Source: Sphingomonadales bacterium (GTDB taxonomy: Bacteria; Pseudomonadota; Alphaproteobacteria; Sphingomonadales; Sphingomonadaceae). Taken from it: a DNA stretch of 64,000 bases. The DNA is taken from positions 248,001-312,000 of the forward strand of contig JADKHG010000002.1 of NCBI GenBank assembly GCA_016721875.1, given 5' to 3'. Position 1 is the stretch's first letter. Each line of letters begins with the position of its first letter. This document shows positions 8,779 to 16,299 of the stretch, in pieces. The notes beneath the pieces are model-generated. The model saw only the letters and a list, made by a program, of their open reading frames with translations, was not told the DNA's origin and ran no database searches. Made by a program: the position numbers and the translations under genes.

Positions 8779-10799
8779 CCGAATATCTGCGGCTCGACAG
8801 CGCCGAATGCACCCTCATTCTCGAACTGCCGCAGGGTGAAGCGCCACTGTGGCGCTATTGGGGTTTGCGGCTGCCTGACGGCGTGCTGCCGCCGCAATCG
8901 CTGAGGGAAACGCGACCAACACCCAGTTTCAGCCCCGATTTCGATCAGCCGCTTTCGGTTTTTCCCGGATGCGGTGCTGGATGGTTCGGTGAAAGCGCGC
9001 TGCTTGCCCACCGCGATGTGCGTGACTGGAGCTTTCAGGCGACCCAATGTCGCGTCGAACAGGCGGACGGCAGCGCGACTGTCACAGTGTTCGATGAAGT
9101 TTCACAGATCGAAGTCATTATTGGTTTGACCCTCAACGCTGTCAGCAATGTGCTCGCTATTGAAACTAAGCTGACCAATCAGGGCAACGCACCGCTCAAT
9201 GTGAAATGGCTTGCGGCGGGCGTGTTGCCACTCCCGCCAGAGGCGGCACAGGTCCATTCCTACTGCGGCCGCCACAATGGCGAGTTTGTTCCGGTCACCG
9301 ACCAGTTATCGCGCAGCACATGGCGGCGGGAGAACCGGCGCGGGCTGACGTCGCATGATCGCTTTCCCGGCGCGTTGGTCGAAGCAAATGGTGCGACCTA
9401 TGGGGCGCAACTCGCCTGGTCAGGCAATCATGCGCAAAGCATCGAATGGATTGATGACGGGCGCTTTCAATGGCAATTCGGTGAGTGGCTGGCGCCCGGA
9501 GAGGTGCGGCTTGCGCCCGGCGAATGCCTGACAACCCCGGAGTTACTCGCTACCTGCGCCCACGATGCAGACCGCGTCGCGCAGAATTTTCATGCCGCCA
9601 TCCGCCAACGCTTGACCTGGCCCGGCGGCGCAATGAAACCGCGACCCGTGCACATCAACACATGGGAAGGTTTCTATTTCGAACATGATGAGGACGCGCT
9701 CAAGGATTTGGCTGATCATGCAGCGGCACTCGGGATTGAACGCTTCGTGCTTGACGATGGCTGGTTCCATTGCCGCGATGACGATAGCAGTTCGCTCGGC
9801 GACTGGTGGCCTGATGCGCGCAAATATCCCAACGGTCTGAAGCCGCTGACGGATCATGTCACGGGGCTGGGAATGGAATTCGGGCTGTGGATCGAACCTG
9901 AAATGGTCAATCCCGACAGCGAACTTTATCGCGCGCATCCGGAGTGGGCATTGGGAGTTTCCGGGCGTGCTGCGGTGACGGCGCGCAACCAGCTCGTACT
10001 TGACATGCGTCGGGCAGAGGTGCGCAGCTATCTGTTTGATTGCGTGGCGGCGCTGCTGCGCGAATTGCCGATAAGCTACCTTAAATGGGATCATAATCGC
10101 GATCTAATCGCTGCCGGTGATCGCGCGGGTTATCGAGATCAGGTGCTGGGCAGCTATGCACTGATGGAACAGCTGCGCGCCGAATTTCCCGACGTCGAGA
10201 TAGAGGCTTGCGCCGGAGGCGGTGGGCGCATTGACGCCGGAATTGTTCGCCACACCCATCGCTTCTGGACCAGTGATAATATCGACGCGGTCAGCCGCCT
10301 ATCAATCCAACGCGGCTTTCTGCAATATTTCCCACCCGAACTAATGGGCGCGCATGTCGGTGCATCGCCCGCCCATGCCACTGGGCGTCAACAGTCGATG
10401 GATTTTCGCGCAGGCGTTGCGCTGCCAGGGCATTTTGGCGTCGAGCTGGATGTCCGCACGCTCGGCGAAAGCGACCGCGCTCAGTTGCAACACTGGATTT
10501 CGCTGTACAAAACCCACCGTGACCGGCTGCACAGCGGCAAGGTCTGGCGAGGCGAGGCAGGCGATGGGCTGTATTGGCAGGCGCATGGCGAGGCGGATAA
10601 TCTGCTTCTGCTTGTCTATCGTATCGAACCGCAAAGCTGGCGGCATGCACCTTTGCTCAAACTGCCGATACTTGATGCCAAGCAGCGCTATCATATTGAT
10701 GGCACAGACTATGACGGTGCTTGGTTGATCAGCACCGGATTGCCAACCAAGCCGTTAAAGGCTGAGCAGTTTCTGTTGATCGAAGTGAAGGCGATATGA
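8775..10799 (+). CDS. GH36 alpha-galactosidase
   Basis: A 674-residue alpha-galactosidase that removes terminal alpha-galactose from melibiose, raffinose and related sugars. The nucleophile Asp is in LKWDHNRD near residue 436 and the acid/base Asp in WTSDNID near residue 500, both standard for GH36. HINTWEGFYFEHDE and LDDGWFHCRDDD are also family signatures. No signal peptide is seen, so hydrolysis is cytoplasmic after uptake by the preceding carrier. It begins inside the MFS stop (ATGA) and its own stop overlaps galT the same way. The released galactose would go to GalK and GalT next door. The frame is intact and of normal family length. Confidence 0.93.
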   Translation: MTEYLRLDSAECTLILELPQGEAPLWRYWGLRLPDGVLPPQSLRETRPTPSFSPDFDQPLSVFPGCGAGWFGESALLAHRDVRDWSFQATQCRVEQADGSATVTVFDEVSQIEVIIGLTLNAVSNVLAIETKLTNQGNAPLNVKWLAAGVLPLPPEAAQVHSYCGRHNGEFVPVTDQLSRSTWRRENRRGLTSHDRFPGALVEANGATYGAQLAWSGNHAQSIEWIDDGRFQWQFGEWLAPGEVRLAPGECLTTPELLATCAHDADRVAQNFHAAIRQRLTWPGGAMKPRPVHINTWEGFYFEHDEDALKDLADHAAALGIERFVLDDGWFHCRDDDSSSLGDWWPDARKYPNGLKPLTDHVTGLGMEFGLWIEPEMVNPDSELYRAHPEWALGVSGRAAVTARNQLVLDMRRAEVRSYLFDCVAALLRELPISYLKWDHNRDLIAAGDRAGYRDQVLGSYALMEQLRAEFPDVEIEACAGGGGRIDAGIVRHTHRFWTSDNIDAVSRLSIQRGFLQYFPPELMGAHVGASPAHATGRQQSMDFRAGVALPGHFGVELDVRTLGESDRAQLQHWISLYKTHRDRLHSGKVWRGEAGDGLYWQAHGEADNLLLLVYRIEPQSWRHAPLLKLPILDAKQRYHIDGTDYDGAWLISTGLPTKPLKAEQFLLIEVKAI

Positions 10800-11824
10800 C
10801 CTTCGATCCTGCCGAACATCCGCATCGCCGCTACAATCCTTTGCGAGACGAATGGGTGCTGGTGTCGCCGTATCGGGCGAAGCGGCCCTGGCAGGGGCAG
10901 CAAGAGGCGGTCGAGGAGGCGGTCCTTACAGCCTATGATCCGCAATGCTATCTTTGCCCGGGCAATGTCCGCGTCAATGGCGTGACCAACCTCGACTATA
11001 CCGGTCCCTATGTTTTCAGGAACGACTTTGCGGCGCTGATGCCCGATGCTCCGGCACCGTCTGATGATGATCCCTTGATGCGTGCAGCCGGCGCCTGCGG
11101 GGAGGCGCGGGTGATCTGTTTTTCACCCGATCATGCGCGCACGCTGCCTGAGCTCAGCTTTGCAGAAATTGGTGCAATTATCACTACTTGGCAGGCACAG
11201 TTGTCAGAGCTTGGGCAGCGTTATGCCAATGTCCAGATATTCGAGAATAAGGGTGCGATGATGGGCTGCTCAAACCCGCATCCGCACGGGCAAATCTGGG
11301 CGACCGATTATCTGCCCAACGAAGTGGCGACCGAAGACCGCACACAGCGCGTTTGGACGGGCAGTGCTCCAATACTGTTTGAGCTGGCGCAGAAAGAGGC
11401 CGACGGGCCTCGCGTGGTGGTGCAAACCGGCCATTGGCTCGCAATTGTGCCATGGTGGGCAAGCTGGCCATTTGAAACGCTGTTGTTGCCGCGTTTTGCC
11501 GTCAAGCGACTGACCGATCTTGGCGAGCGTCAGACGACCGACCTTGCTGTTGCATTGAAGGAACTGACCACGCGCTATGACAATCTGTTCCGTTGCTCCT
11601 TCCCCTATTCGATGGGCTGGCATGGCGCGCCTTTCACCGATGGCGCGCAGGATCATTGGCAATTGCACGCACATTTCTATCCGCCTTTGCTGCGTTCGGC
11701 ATCGGTGCGAAAATTCATGGTCGGCTATGAAATGCTGGCAGAGGCGCAGCGCGACCTGACTCCGGAACAAGCGGCGGAAAGGCTGCGGGCGGTGGGCTCT
11801 GTTCACTATCGGGAAGCGCAATGA
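10796..11824 (+). CDS. galT: Galactose-1-phosphate uridylyltransferase
   Basis: Leloir pathway enzyme that swaps UMP between UDP-glucose and galactose-1-phosphate. The 342-residue protein has the nucleotidylated-histidine motif NPHPHGQIW near residue 160 and the zinc-site CYLCPG near residue 53. RRYNPLRDEWVLVSPYRAKRPWQG is the typical N-terminus. It sits between alpha-galactosidase and galactokinase with four-base overlaps on both sides, so the three are probably translated together. No galE epimerase is seen nearby; UDP-glucose 4-epimerase would have to be encoded elsewhere. Confidence 0.95.
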   Translation: MTFDPAEHPHRRYNPLRDEWVLVSPYRAKRPWQGQQEAVEEAVLTAYDPQCYLCPGNVRVNGVTNLDYTGPYVFRNDFAALMPDAPAPSDDDPLMRAAGACGEARVICFSPDHARTLPELSFAEIGAIITTWQAQLSELGQRYANVQIFENKGAMMGCSNPHPHGQIWATDYLPNEVATEDRTQRVWTGSAPILFELAQKEADGPRVVVQTGHWLAIVPWWASWPFETLLLPRFAVKRLTDLGERQTTDLAVALKELTTRYDNLFRCSFPYSMGWHGAPFTDGAQDHWQLHAHFYPPLLRSASVRKFMVGYEMLAEAQRDLTPEQAAERLRAVGSVHYREAQ

Positions 11825-12955
11825 TCAACGCGCTCGACCGCTATTTCCGCGACCGATTTGGCCATGCACCCGCCCTGATCGCGCGCGCACGGGGCGGTGA
11901 ATCTGATCGGTGAGCATACCGATTATAATGATGGCTTCGTCCTGCCTTGCGCCATATCGAAGCAAACCATGGTAGCGGTGCGGGGGCGTCAGGACGGAAT
12001 TTTCCGGATTGTTTCCGCCGATCTGAAAAATGCCTCGGTGGAGTTTACGGTCGATGATGCAAGCCGACCGGGCAGCGAAGCACCATGGTCGAACTATGTC
12101 CGCGGAATGATCGACGGTCTGTTGAAAGAAGGTGCCGTCCTGAAGGGTGCGGATATTGCCATCATGGGTGATATGCCGCGCGGAACAGGGCTTTCTTCCT
12201 CAGCGGCGCTGGAAATGGCGTCGGGCCTCGCTTTGGCGGCTCTCGGAGGTCAGTCCGATATTGACCGCACCCTGCTTGCGAAACTGGGTCAGCGCACCGA
12301 GCATGATTTTGCCGGATGCAATTGTGGCATCATGGACCAGCTGGTCAGCGCGTCGGCGGTGGAAGGGGCAGCGCTGTTGATCGATTGCCGGACCCTAGAA
12401 ACACGGTCTGTGCCGATACCCGACGACTGGGCCGTCATGATCGTTCAAAGCGGCATCGAACGCGGATTGGTCGATGGAGAATATAATGAACGGCGTGCGC
12501 AATGTGAGACAGCAGCGCAGCAACTGGGTGTTGCGGCCCTTCGTGATGTTGCAGCACTACCCCTTGATTGCGGGCTGGAAGGCGTAACACATCGCCGTGC
12601 GCGGCATGTTGTCAGCGAAAACGCCAGAACGCTGGCCGCAGCGGATGCGCTGGCCAAAGGCGATCTTGTCCAACTCGGCGAGCATATGCGCGCTTCACAT
12701 GCGTCGATGCGTGATGACTTTGAAGTGAGCCTGCCTTTGATAGATCAGCTGCAAACGATGCTCGTGCAATGCATTGGCGAAGCCGGCGGCGCACGCTTGA
12801 CTGGCGGAGGGTTTGGGGGCGCGGTTGTCGCAATAATGCCCGAAGCTATGGTCGAGCATGTGGAGAAAGAGATTTTGCGCGCCTATCGCACTCCTCAAAT
12901 TCAGCCGCCCCTGATCCTGATCGAACGCCCCTGCGAAGGCGCCGGCTTGCTTTAG
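11821..12955 (+). CDS. galK: Galactokinase, frameshift near the N-terminus
   Basis: GHMP-family kinase that phosphorylates galactose at C1. ATG 11821 overlaps the galT stop. The frame breaks after about 23 residues: at 11889-11898 two bases appear to be missing from C and G runs, and restoring them gives ARAPGRVNLIGEHTDYNDG, the galactokinase signature. Downstream, the ATP loop GTGLSSSAALE and the motif LTGGGFGGAVVAI are intact. Repaired length is 378 residues, normal for GalK. The break is probably a sequence error; if real, the cell would lose galactose phosphorylation while keeping an otherwise perfect gene. It is last in the carrier-galactosidase-galT-galK operon. Confidence 0.88.
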
Positions 12956-12982
12956 TCGAGCACAAACCCAATGAAAGGATTG

Positions 12983-12992
12983 CAATCGATTG
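12983..12992. promoter_or_regulatory. LacI-type operator upstream of the GH68/fructokinase operon
   Basis: Perfect CAATCGATTG core inside a longer palindrome GCAATCGATTGC, 73 bases before the GH68 start and 27 bases after galK. It matches the sites at 7342 and 16188, so the sucrose/fructan genes probably answer to the same repressor as the galactoside operon and the TonB receptor. Confidence 0.78.
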
Positions 12993-13064
12993 CCGTTTTG
13001 GCTAAGCCCAAGTTGAGGTTGTGCGGGGAGAACCTCGAATCATATTTTAACGAACGGGATTTCG

Positions 13065-14225
13065 GTGCTGGATAGAGTCGCATCAACAGTAACCACATCG
13101 CACTGGCTCGCCCGGCATGTCGAGGCGGTGGCAGGTGCCAATTTGCCGTCGATTCCTGTTATCCGCCGGTCTGATATCCGCGACATCATTCCCGGATTAC
13201 AGCTTTGGGATTGCTGGACCATCGATGCGCCTGATGGCTCTGCGGTGTTATTCGACGGCTGGCGCGGCTGGGTGATCATGTGTGCACCGCGCGAAATACA
13301 CCCCGATCTGCGGCATGATGTCGCGCGGCTGCGACTGGCGATGGAACGCGATGGCGAATGGATCGATTGCGGCCACCTGCTGCCCGATGATCGCAACCCC
13401 GGGGCACGCGAATGGGCGGGCTCGACCGTCTATGATTCAGCCAGCGGTACACTGACTTTGTTCTTCACCGCAACCGGTCGACGGGGTGAAAGCAGCCGCA
13501 CATTTGAACAACGATTGTTTCAGATTTCGGGCAAACTCGATTTCGATGGCGAGACGCTGCACACATCGCAATGGGGACAGCCAATCGAAAATGTGGTTGC
13601 CGACGGCGTAGATTATGTTGTGGTCAACCAGCATGAAGGTGTGCCGGGTTTCATTAAAGGGTTCCGTGATCCGTTTCACTTTCGCGATCTCGCAACGGGG
13701 CTGGACTATCTTGCCTTCACCGCCTCTGCCCAAGGTGCCAGCAGCGAATTTAATGGTGTTATCGGTCTCGCGCGATCGACAGATGGCGGCCTTGAGCATT
13801 GGGAGCTGTTGCCTCCGCTGATCTCGGCAGAAGGCGTCAATAACGAACTGGAGCGTCCGGTGCTCAGGTTCCATCAGGGTCGCTATTATGCCTTCTGGTC
13901 CACCCAGCGCAAAACCTTTGCGCCCGATGGTCCCGATGGTCCCAACGGACTATATGGCATGGTTGCCGATAATCTTATGGGCCCTTACCGCCCGTTGAAC
14001 GGCAGCGGCCTGGTCGCACCCAATCCGTCCGAGGAACCTTATCAATGCTATAGCTGGTGGGTGGACAGCGATCTTCATGTCACCGGTTTTGTCGATCTTT
14101 GGGGGCTGGAGGGACGTGATCCCGCGCAAGACCCGACACTTGTCGAATCCCATTTCGGCGGTGTTCCGGCCCCGGTCTTCCAGCTTGCACTTGATGGTGA
14201 CAAGGCGCAGATTATCCAGCCATGA
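13065..14225 (+). CDS. GH68 levansucrase/beta-fructofuranosidase family enzyme
   Basis: A 386-residue glycoside hydrolase of family GH68, which cleaves the fructosyl bond of sucrose or raffinose and releases fructose or builds levan. The nucleophile motif is LQLWDCW near residue 49 (family VWDSW), EWAGS stands near residue 116, the stabiliser RDP (GFRDPF) near residue 200 and the acid/base Glu in ELERPV near residue 261. The start is GTG, with no better start before the operator. There is no classical signal peptide; GH68 proteins of Gram-negative bacteria are often exported without one, so the location is open. It overlaps the fructokinase by ATGA. With the alpha-galactosidase operon it would complete breakdown of raffinose-type sugars. 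Confidence 0.85.
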   Translation: MLDRVASTVTTSHWLARHVEAVAGANLPSIPVIRRSDIRDIIPGLQLWDCWTIDAPDGSAVLFDGWRGWVIMCAPREIHPDLRHDVARLRLAMERDGEWIDCGHLLPDDRNPGAREWAGSTVYDSASGTLTLFFTATGRRGESSRTFEQRLFQISGKLDFDGETLHTSQWGQPIENVVADGVDYVVVNQHEGVPGFIKGFRDPFHFRDLATGLDYLAFTASAQGASSEFNGVIGLARSTDGGLEHWELLPPLISAEGVNNELERPVLRFHQGRYYAFWSTQRKTFAPDGPDGPNGLYGMVADNLMGPYRPLNGSGLVAPNPSEEPYQCYSWWVDSDLHVTGFVDLWGLEGRDPAQDPTLVESHFGGVPAPVFQLALDGDKAQIIQP

Positions 14226-15100
14226 GCGGGAACATATATGGACTGATCGAGGCCGGCGGCACGAAATTTGTCCTTGGCATCGCCAACGCTGATGGCTCCA
14301 TATTGGAGCGGCATCGTATTCCCACGAATATGCCGGAAGAAACCTTGTCTGCTATGGCGGCATGGTTTGCGGACAGGGGAGCGTTGAAGGCAATTGGCGT
14401 GGCAACCTTCGGACCGGTCGAGCTGGGCCGCTCCTCGCCCAATTGGGGACATATCCTCAAAACGCCCAAGCCCGGCTGGACCAATGCTGATTTGCTTGCA
14501 CCATTAAGGGCGCAATTTGATTGCCCGATTGCACTCGATACCGATGTCAACGCCGCTGCTTTGGCCGAGGCGCAATGGGGAGCAGGGACAGGGGAAGACA
14601 CAGTCCTCTACTTCACTGTCGGCACGGGAATCGGCGGCGGCGCTGTCATCAATGGCAAGACCTTGTGCGGTAAGGGGCATCCGGAAATGGGCCATATCCG
14701 CTTGGCACGGCATCCCGACGATCTCGATTTTGCCGGGATATGCCCATTCCACGGCGATTGCCTTGAAGGGCTGGCGAGCGGTCCTGCGATCAAGGCGCGC
14801 TGGGGGCAGTCTCTGTCGGATCTGCCCAACGACCATATCGCCCATGACATTGTCGCTTACTATCTGGCGCAGACGGTTGTCACGATGCAGGCGATTTTCG
14901 AGCCGGGGAAAATCATTTTCGGCGGAGGCGTTATGGCAACGCCCGATCTGATTTCACGGGTGCGGGAACGGGCGATCCAATTGGGCGGGGGTTATTTCCG
15001 GACCGATCCTGCTAAGTTGGTCGTTCCGCCTGCCTTAGGCGCAGATGCCGGTTTACTCGGCGCTCTGGCAATCGCGCTCAGCTTGACATCCGCACCATAA
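14222..15100 (+). CDS. ROK-family fructokinase
   Basis: A 292-residue sugar kinase of the ROK family, most like bacterial fructokinases (ATP + fructose to fructose-6-phosphate). EAGGTKF near the N-terminus is the phosphate loop. DTDVNAAALAEAQWGAG and GTGIGGGAVI near residue 134 are ROK signatures, and the His/Cys zinc motif runs through GHPEMGHIRLARH to CLEGLASGPA. It is translated with the GH68 gene (ATGA overlap), which supports fructose as substrate. Its 3' end overlaps the convergent LacI gene by 23 bases. Confidence 0.88.
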   Translation: MSGNIYGLIEAGGTKFVLGIANADGSILERHRIPTNMPEETLSAMAAWFADRGALKAIGVATFGPVELGRSSPNWGHILKTPKPGWTNADLLAPLRAQFDCPIALDTDVNAAALAEAQWGAGTGEDTVLYFTVGTGIGGGAVINGKTLCGKGHPEMGHIRLARHPDDLDFAGICPFHGDCLEGLASGPAIKARWGQSLSDLPNDHIAHDIVAYYLAQTVVTMQAIFEPGKIIFGGGVMATPDLISRVRERAIQLGGGYFRTDPAKLVVPPALGADAGLLGALAIALSLTSAP

Positions 15101-16091
15101 GTTCGGGCGGCATCACCACCGATGCCGTATCCTCCCCAGCGATGCGACGCAGCAACAGATCGACCAGGTTGTGCGCGCCGGTTGTCAGATCCTGCCGGAT
15201 TGTCGAGAGGCGCGGGACGGTATGCTCGCCCAGGGCAAGGCCGTCATAGCCGATGACTTTCATTTCGCTCGGCACCGAAATTTCCAGTTCGGATAAGGTG
15301 CGCAGTGCACTCATCGCAATCACATCAGAGGCAGCAAAAATACCGTCGGGACGGGGGCCGCCATCGGCCAGAAATTCGGCAATCGCGGTATCGGCTGGGT
15401 CGTTGACCAAGTGAGCGGGAAGCAGGCGCAGATTGGCCAACAACCCGGCGCGTTCCATTGCCACCTTGCAGCCTTCTAGCCGTTGCGCAATTTCCAGAGC
15501 GGTCGGGTCGCCGAAAAAGGCAATGGTCTTGCAACCGCGTTCGATCAAATGGCGCGCGGCCATTTCCCCGCCAGCGACATTGTCCGATCCGACCGAGCAA
15601 TGCACCTGGCCCTGCTGGTATCCGCCCCACACAACCAGCGGACGATAACGCTCGGCAACCTGATCGAGCGTGTCAAACTGGTTCGACTGGCCGATGACGA
15701 TAATTCCATCTACCCGGCCGGAATCGGTGAAGCGATCGAGCCAGTCGCCATCGGTCGGGATGACGCGCGACAGCACAAGGTCATAGCCGCGTTCGGTCAA
15801 CGCATCAGCCAACAGGCCCAGCATGGTGATGAAAAAAGGGTCTGAAATATGCTGCCCGGTTTCGTGACCAAGCGGGATCACGACTCCGATCGCCCCGGTT
15901 TTCTGAATTCGCAAGTTGCGCGCCATGATGTTCGGGCGGAAATCATGTTCGCGGGCGAGTGCCTTTATTCGTTCACGGGTTTTCTGGCTTATCAATCCGG
16001 TATCGGTCAGCGCGCGCGAGACCGTTCCGGGGGATACGCCGGCCAGCTTTGCAAGATCACTGATATTTCGAATTTTGACCTTCTCGGTCAC
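15078..16091 (-). CDS. LacI/GalR-family transcriptional repressor
   Basis: A 337-residue LacI-type regulator. The helix-turn-helix ISDLAKLAGVSPGTVSRAL lies at the N-terminus, with the hinge region at NIMARNLR. The sugar-binding periplasmic-binding-protein fold follows (GAIGVVIPLG, DGIIVIGQSNQFD, GSDNVAGG, PDGIFAASDVIAM, VIGYDGLALGEHTVPRLSTIRQD). GTG 16091 is preferred because GGGGAAA stands six bases upstream and the helix-turn-helix follows at once; an ATG 20 codons earlier would add an unrelated tail. It is transcribed away from the TonB receptor at 16300, and the gap between them holds two operator copies, so it probably controls itself, the receptor and the enzyme operons. The effector sugar is unknown. 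Confidence 0.9.
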   Translation of the reverse strand: MTEKVKIRNISDLAKLAGVSPGTVSRALTDTGLISQKTRERIKALAREHDFRPNIMARNLRIQKTGAIGVVIPLGHETGQHISDPFFITMLGLLADALTERGYDLVLSRVIPTDGDWLDRFTDSGRVDGIIVIGQSNQFDTLDQVAERYRPLVVWGGYQQGQVHCSVGSDNVAGGEMAARHLIERGCKTIAFFGDPTALEIAQRLEGCKVAMERAGLLANLRLLPAHLVNDPADTAIAEFLADGGPRPDGIFAASDVIAMSALRTLSELEISVPSEMKVIGYDGLALGEHTVPRLSTIRQDLTTGAHNLVDLLLRRIAGEDTASVVMPPELMVRMSS

Positions 16092-16187
16092 GATATTTCC
16101 CCAATTTCCAATATCATGGCATCTTCCCCAGGTGCGGCATAATAGCAACAATATTTTGCTTTATGGGTCAGGAGCGGTGCAAAAATA

Positions 16188-16197
16188 CAATCGATTG
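16188..16197. promoter_or_regulatory. LacI-type operator, receptor promoter, copy 1
   Basis: Perfect CAATCGATTG core with flanks TA and CAA, 102 bases before the TonB receptor and 97 before the divergent repressor gene. A second copy follows 12 bases later. Paired operators between a repressor and its target gene suggest autoregulation or cooperative binding. Confidence 0.78.
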
Positions 16198-16209
16198 CAA
16201 AACTCATTG

Positions 16210-16219
16210 CAAACGATTG
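16210..16219. promoter_or_regulatory. LacI-type operator, receptor promoter, copy 2
   Basis: CAAACGATTG differs from the core palindrome at one base and keeps the flanks TTG and CCG. The centres of this site and the one at 16188 are 22 bases apart, about two helical turns, so both face the same side of the DNA. Confidence 0.65.
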
Positions 16220-16299
16220 CCGAATCTCTATGTAGCGTCTTGCATTCCTCTGCCCACGATTAGGTAGAGGTCGCCAAACGAACGTCTTTAGGAGGATAT

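Noticed and set aside
13923..13946. Short tandem repeat (GATGGTCCC twice, then a variant) in the GH68 gene
   Set aside because: It encodes a PDGPDGPNG loop in frame and breaks nothing; such loops are common between blades of this fold.
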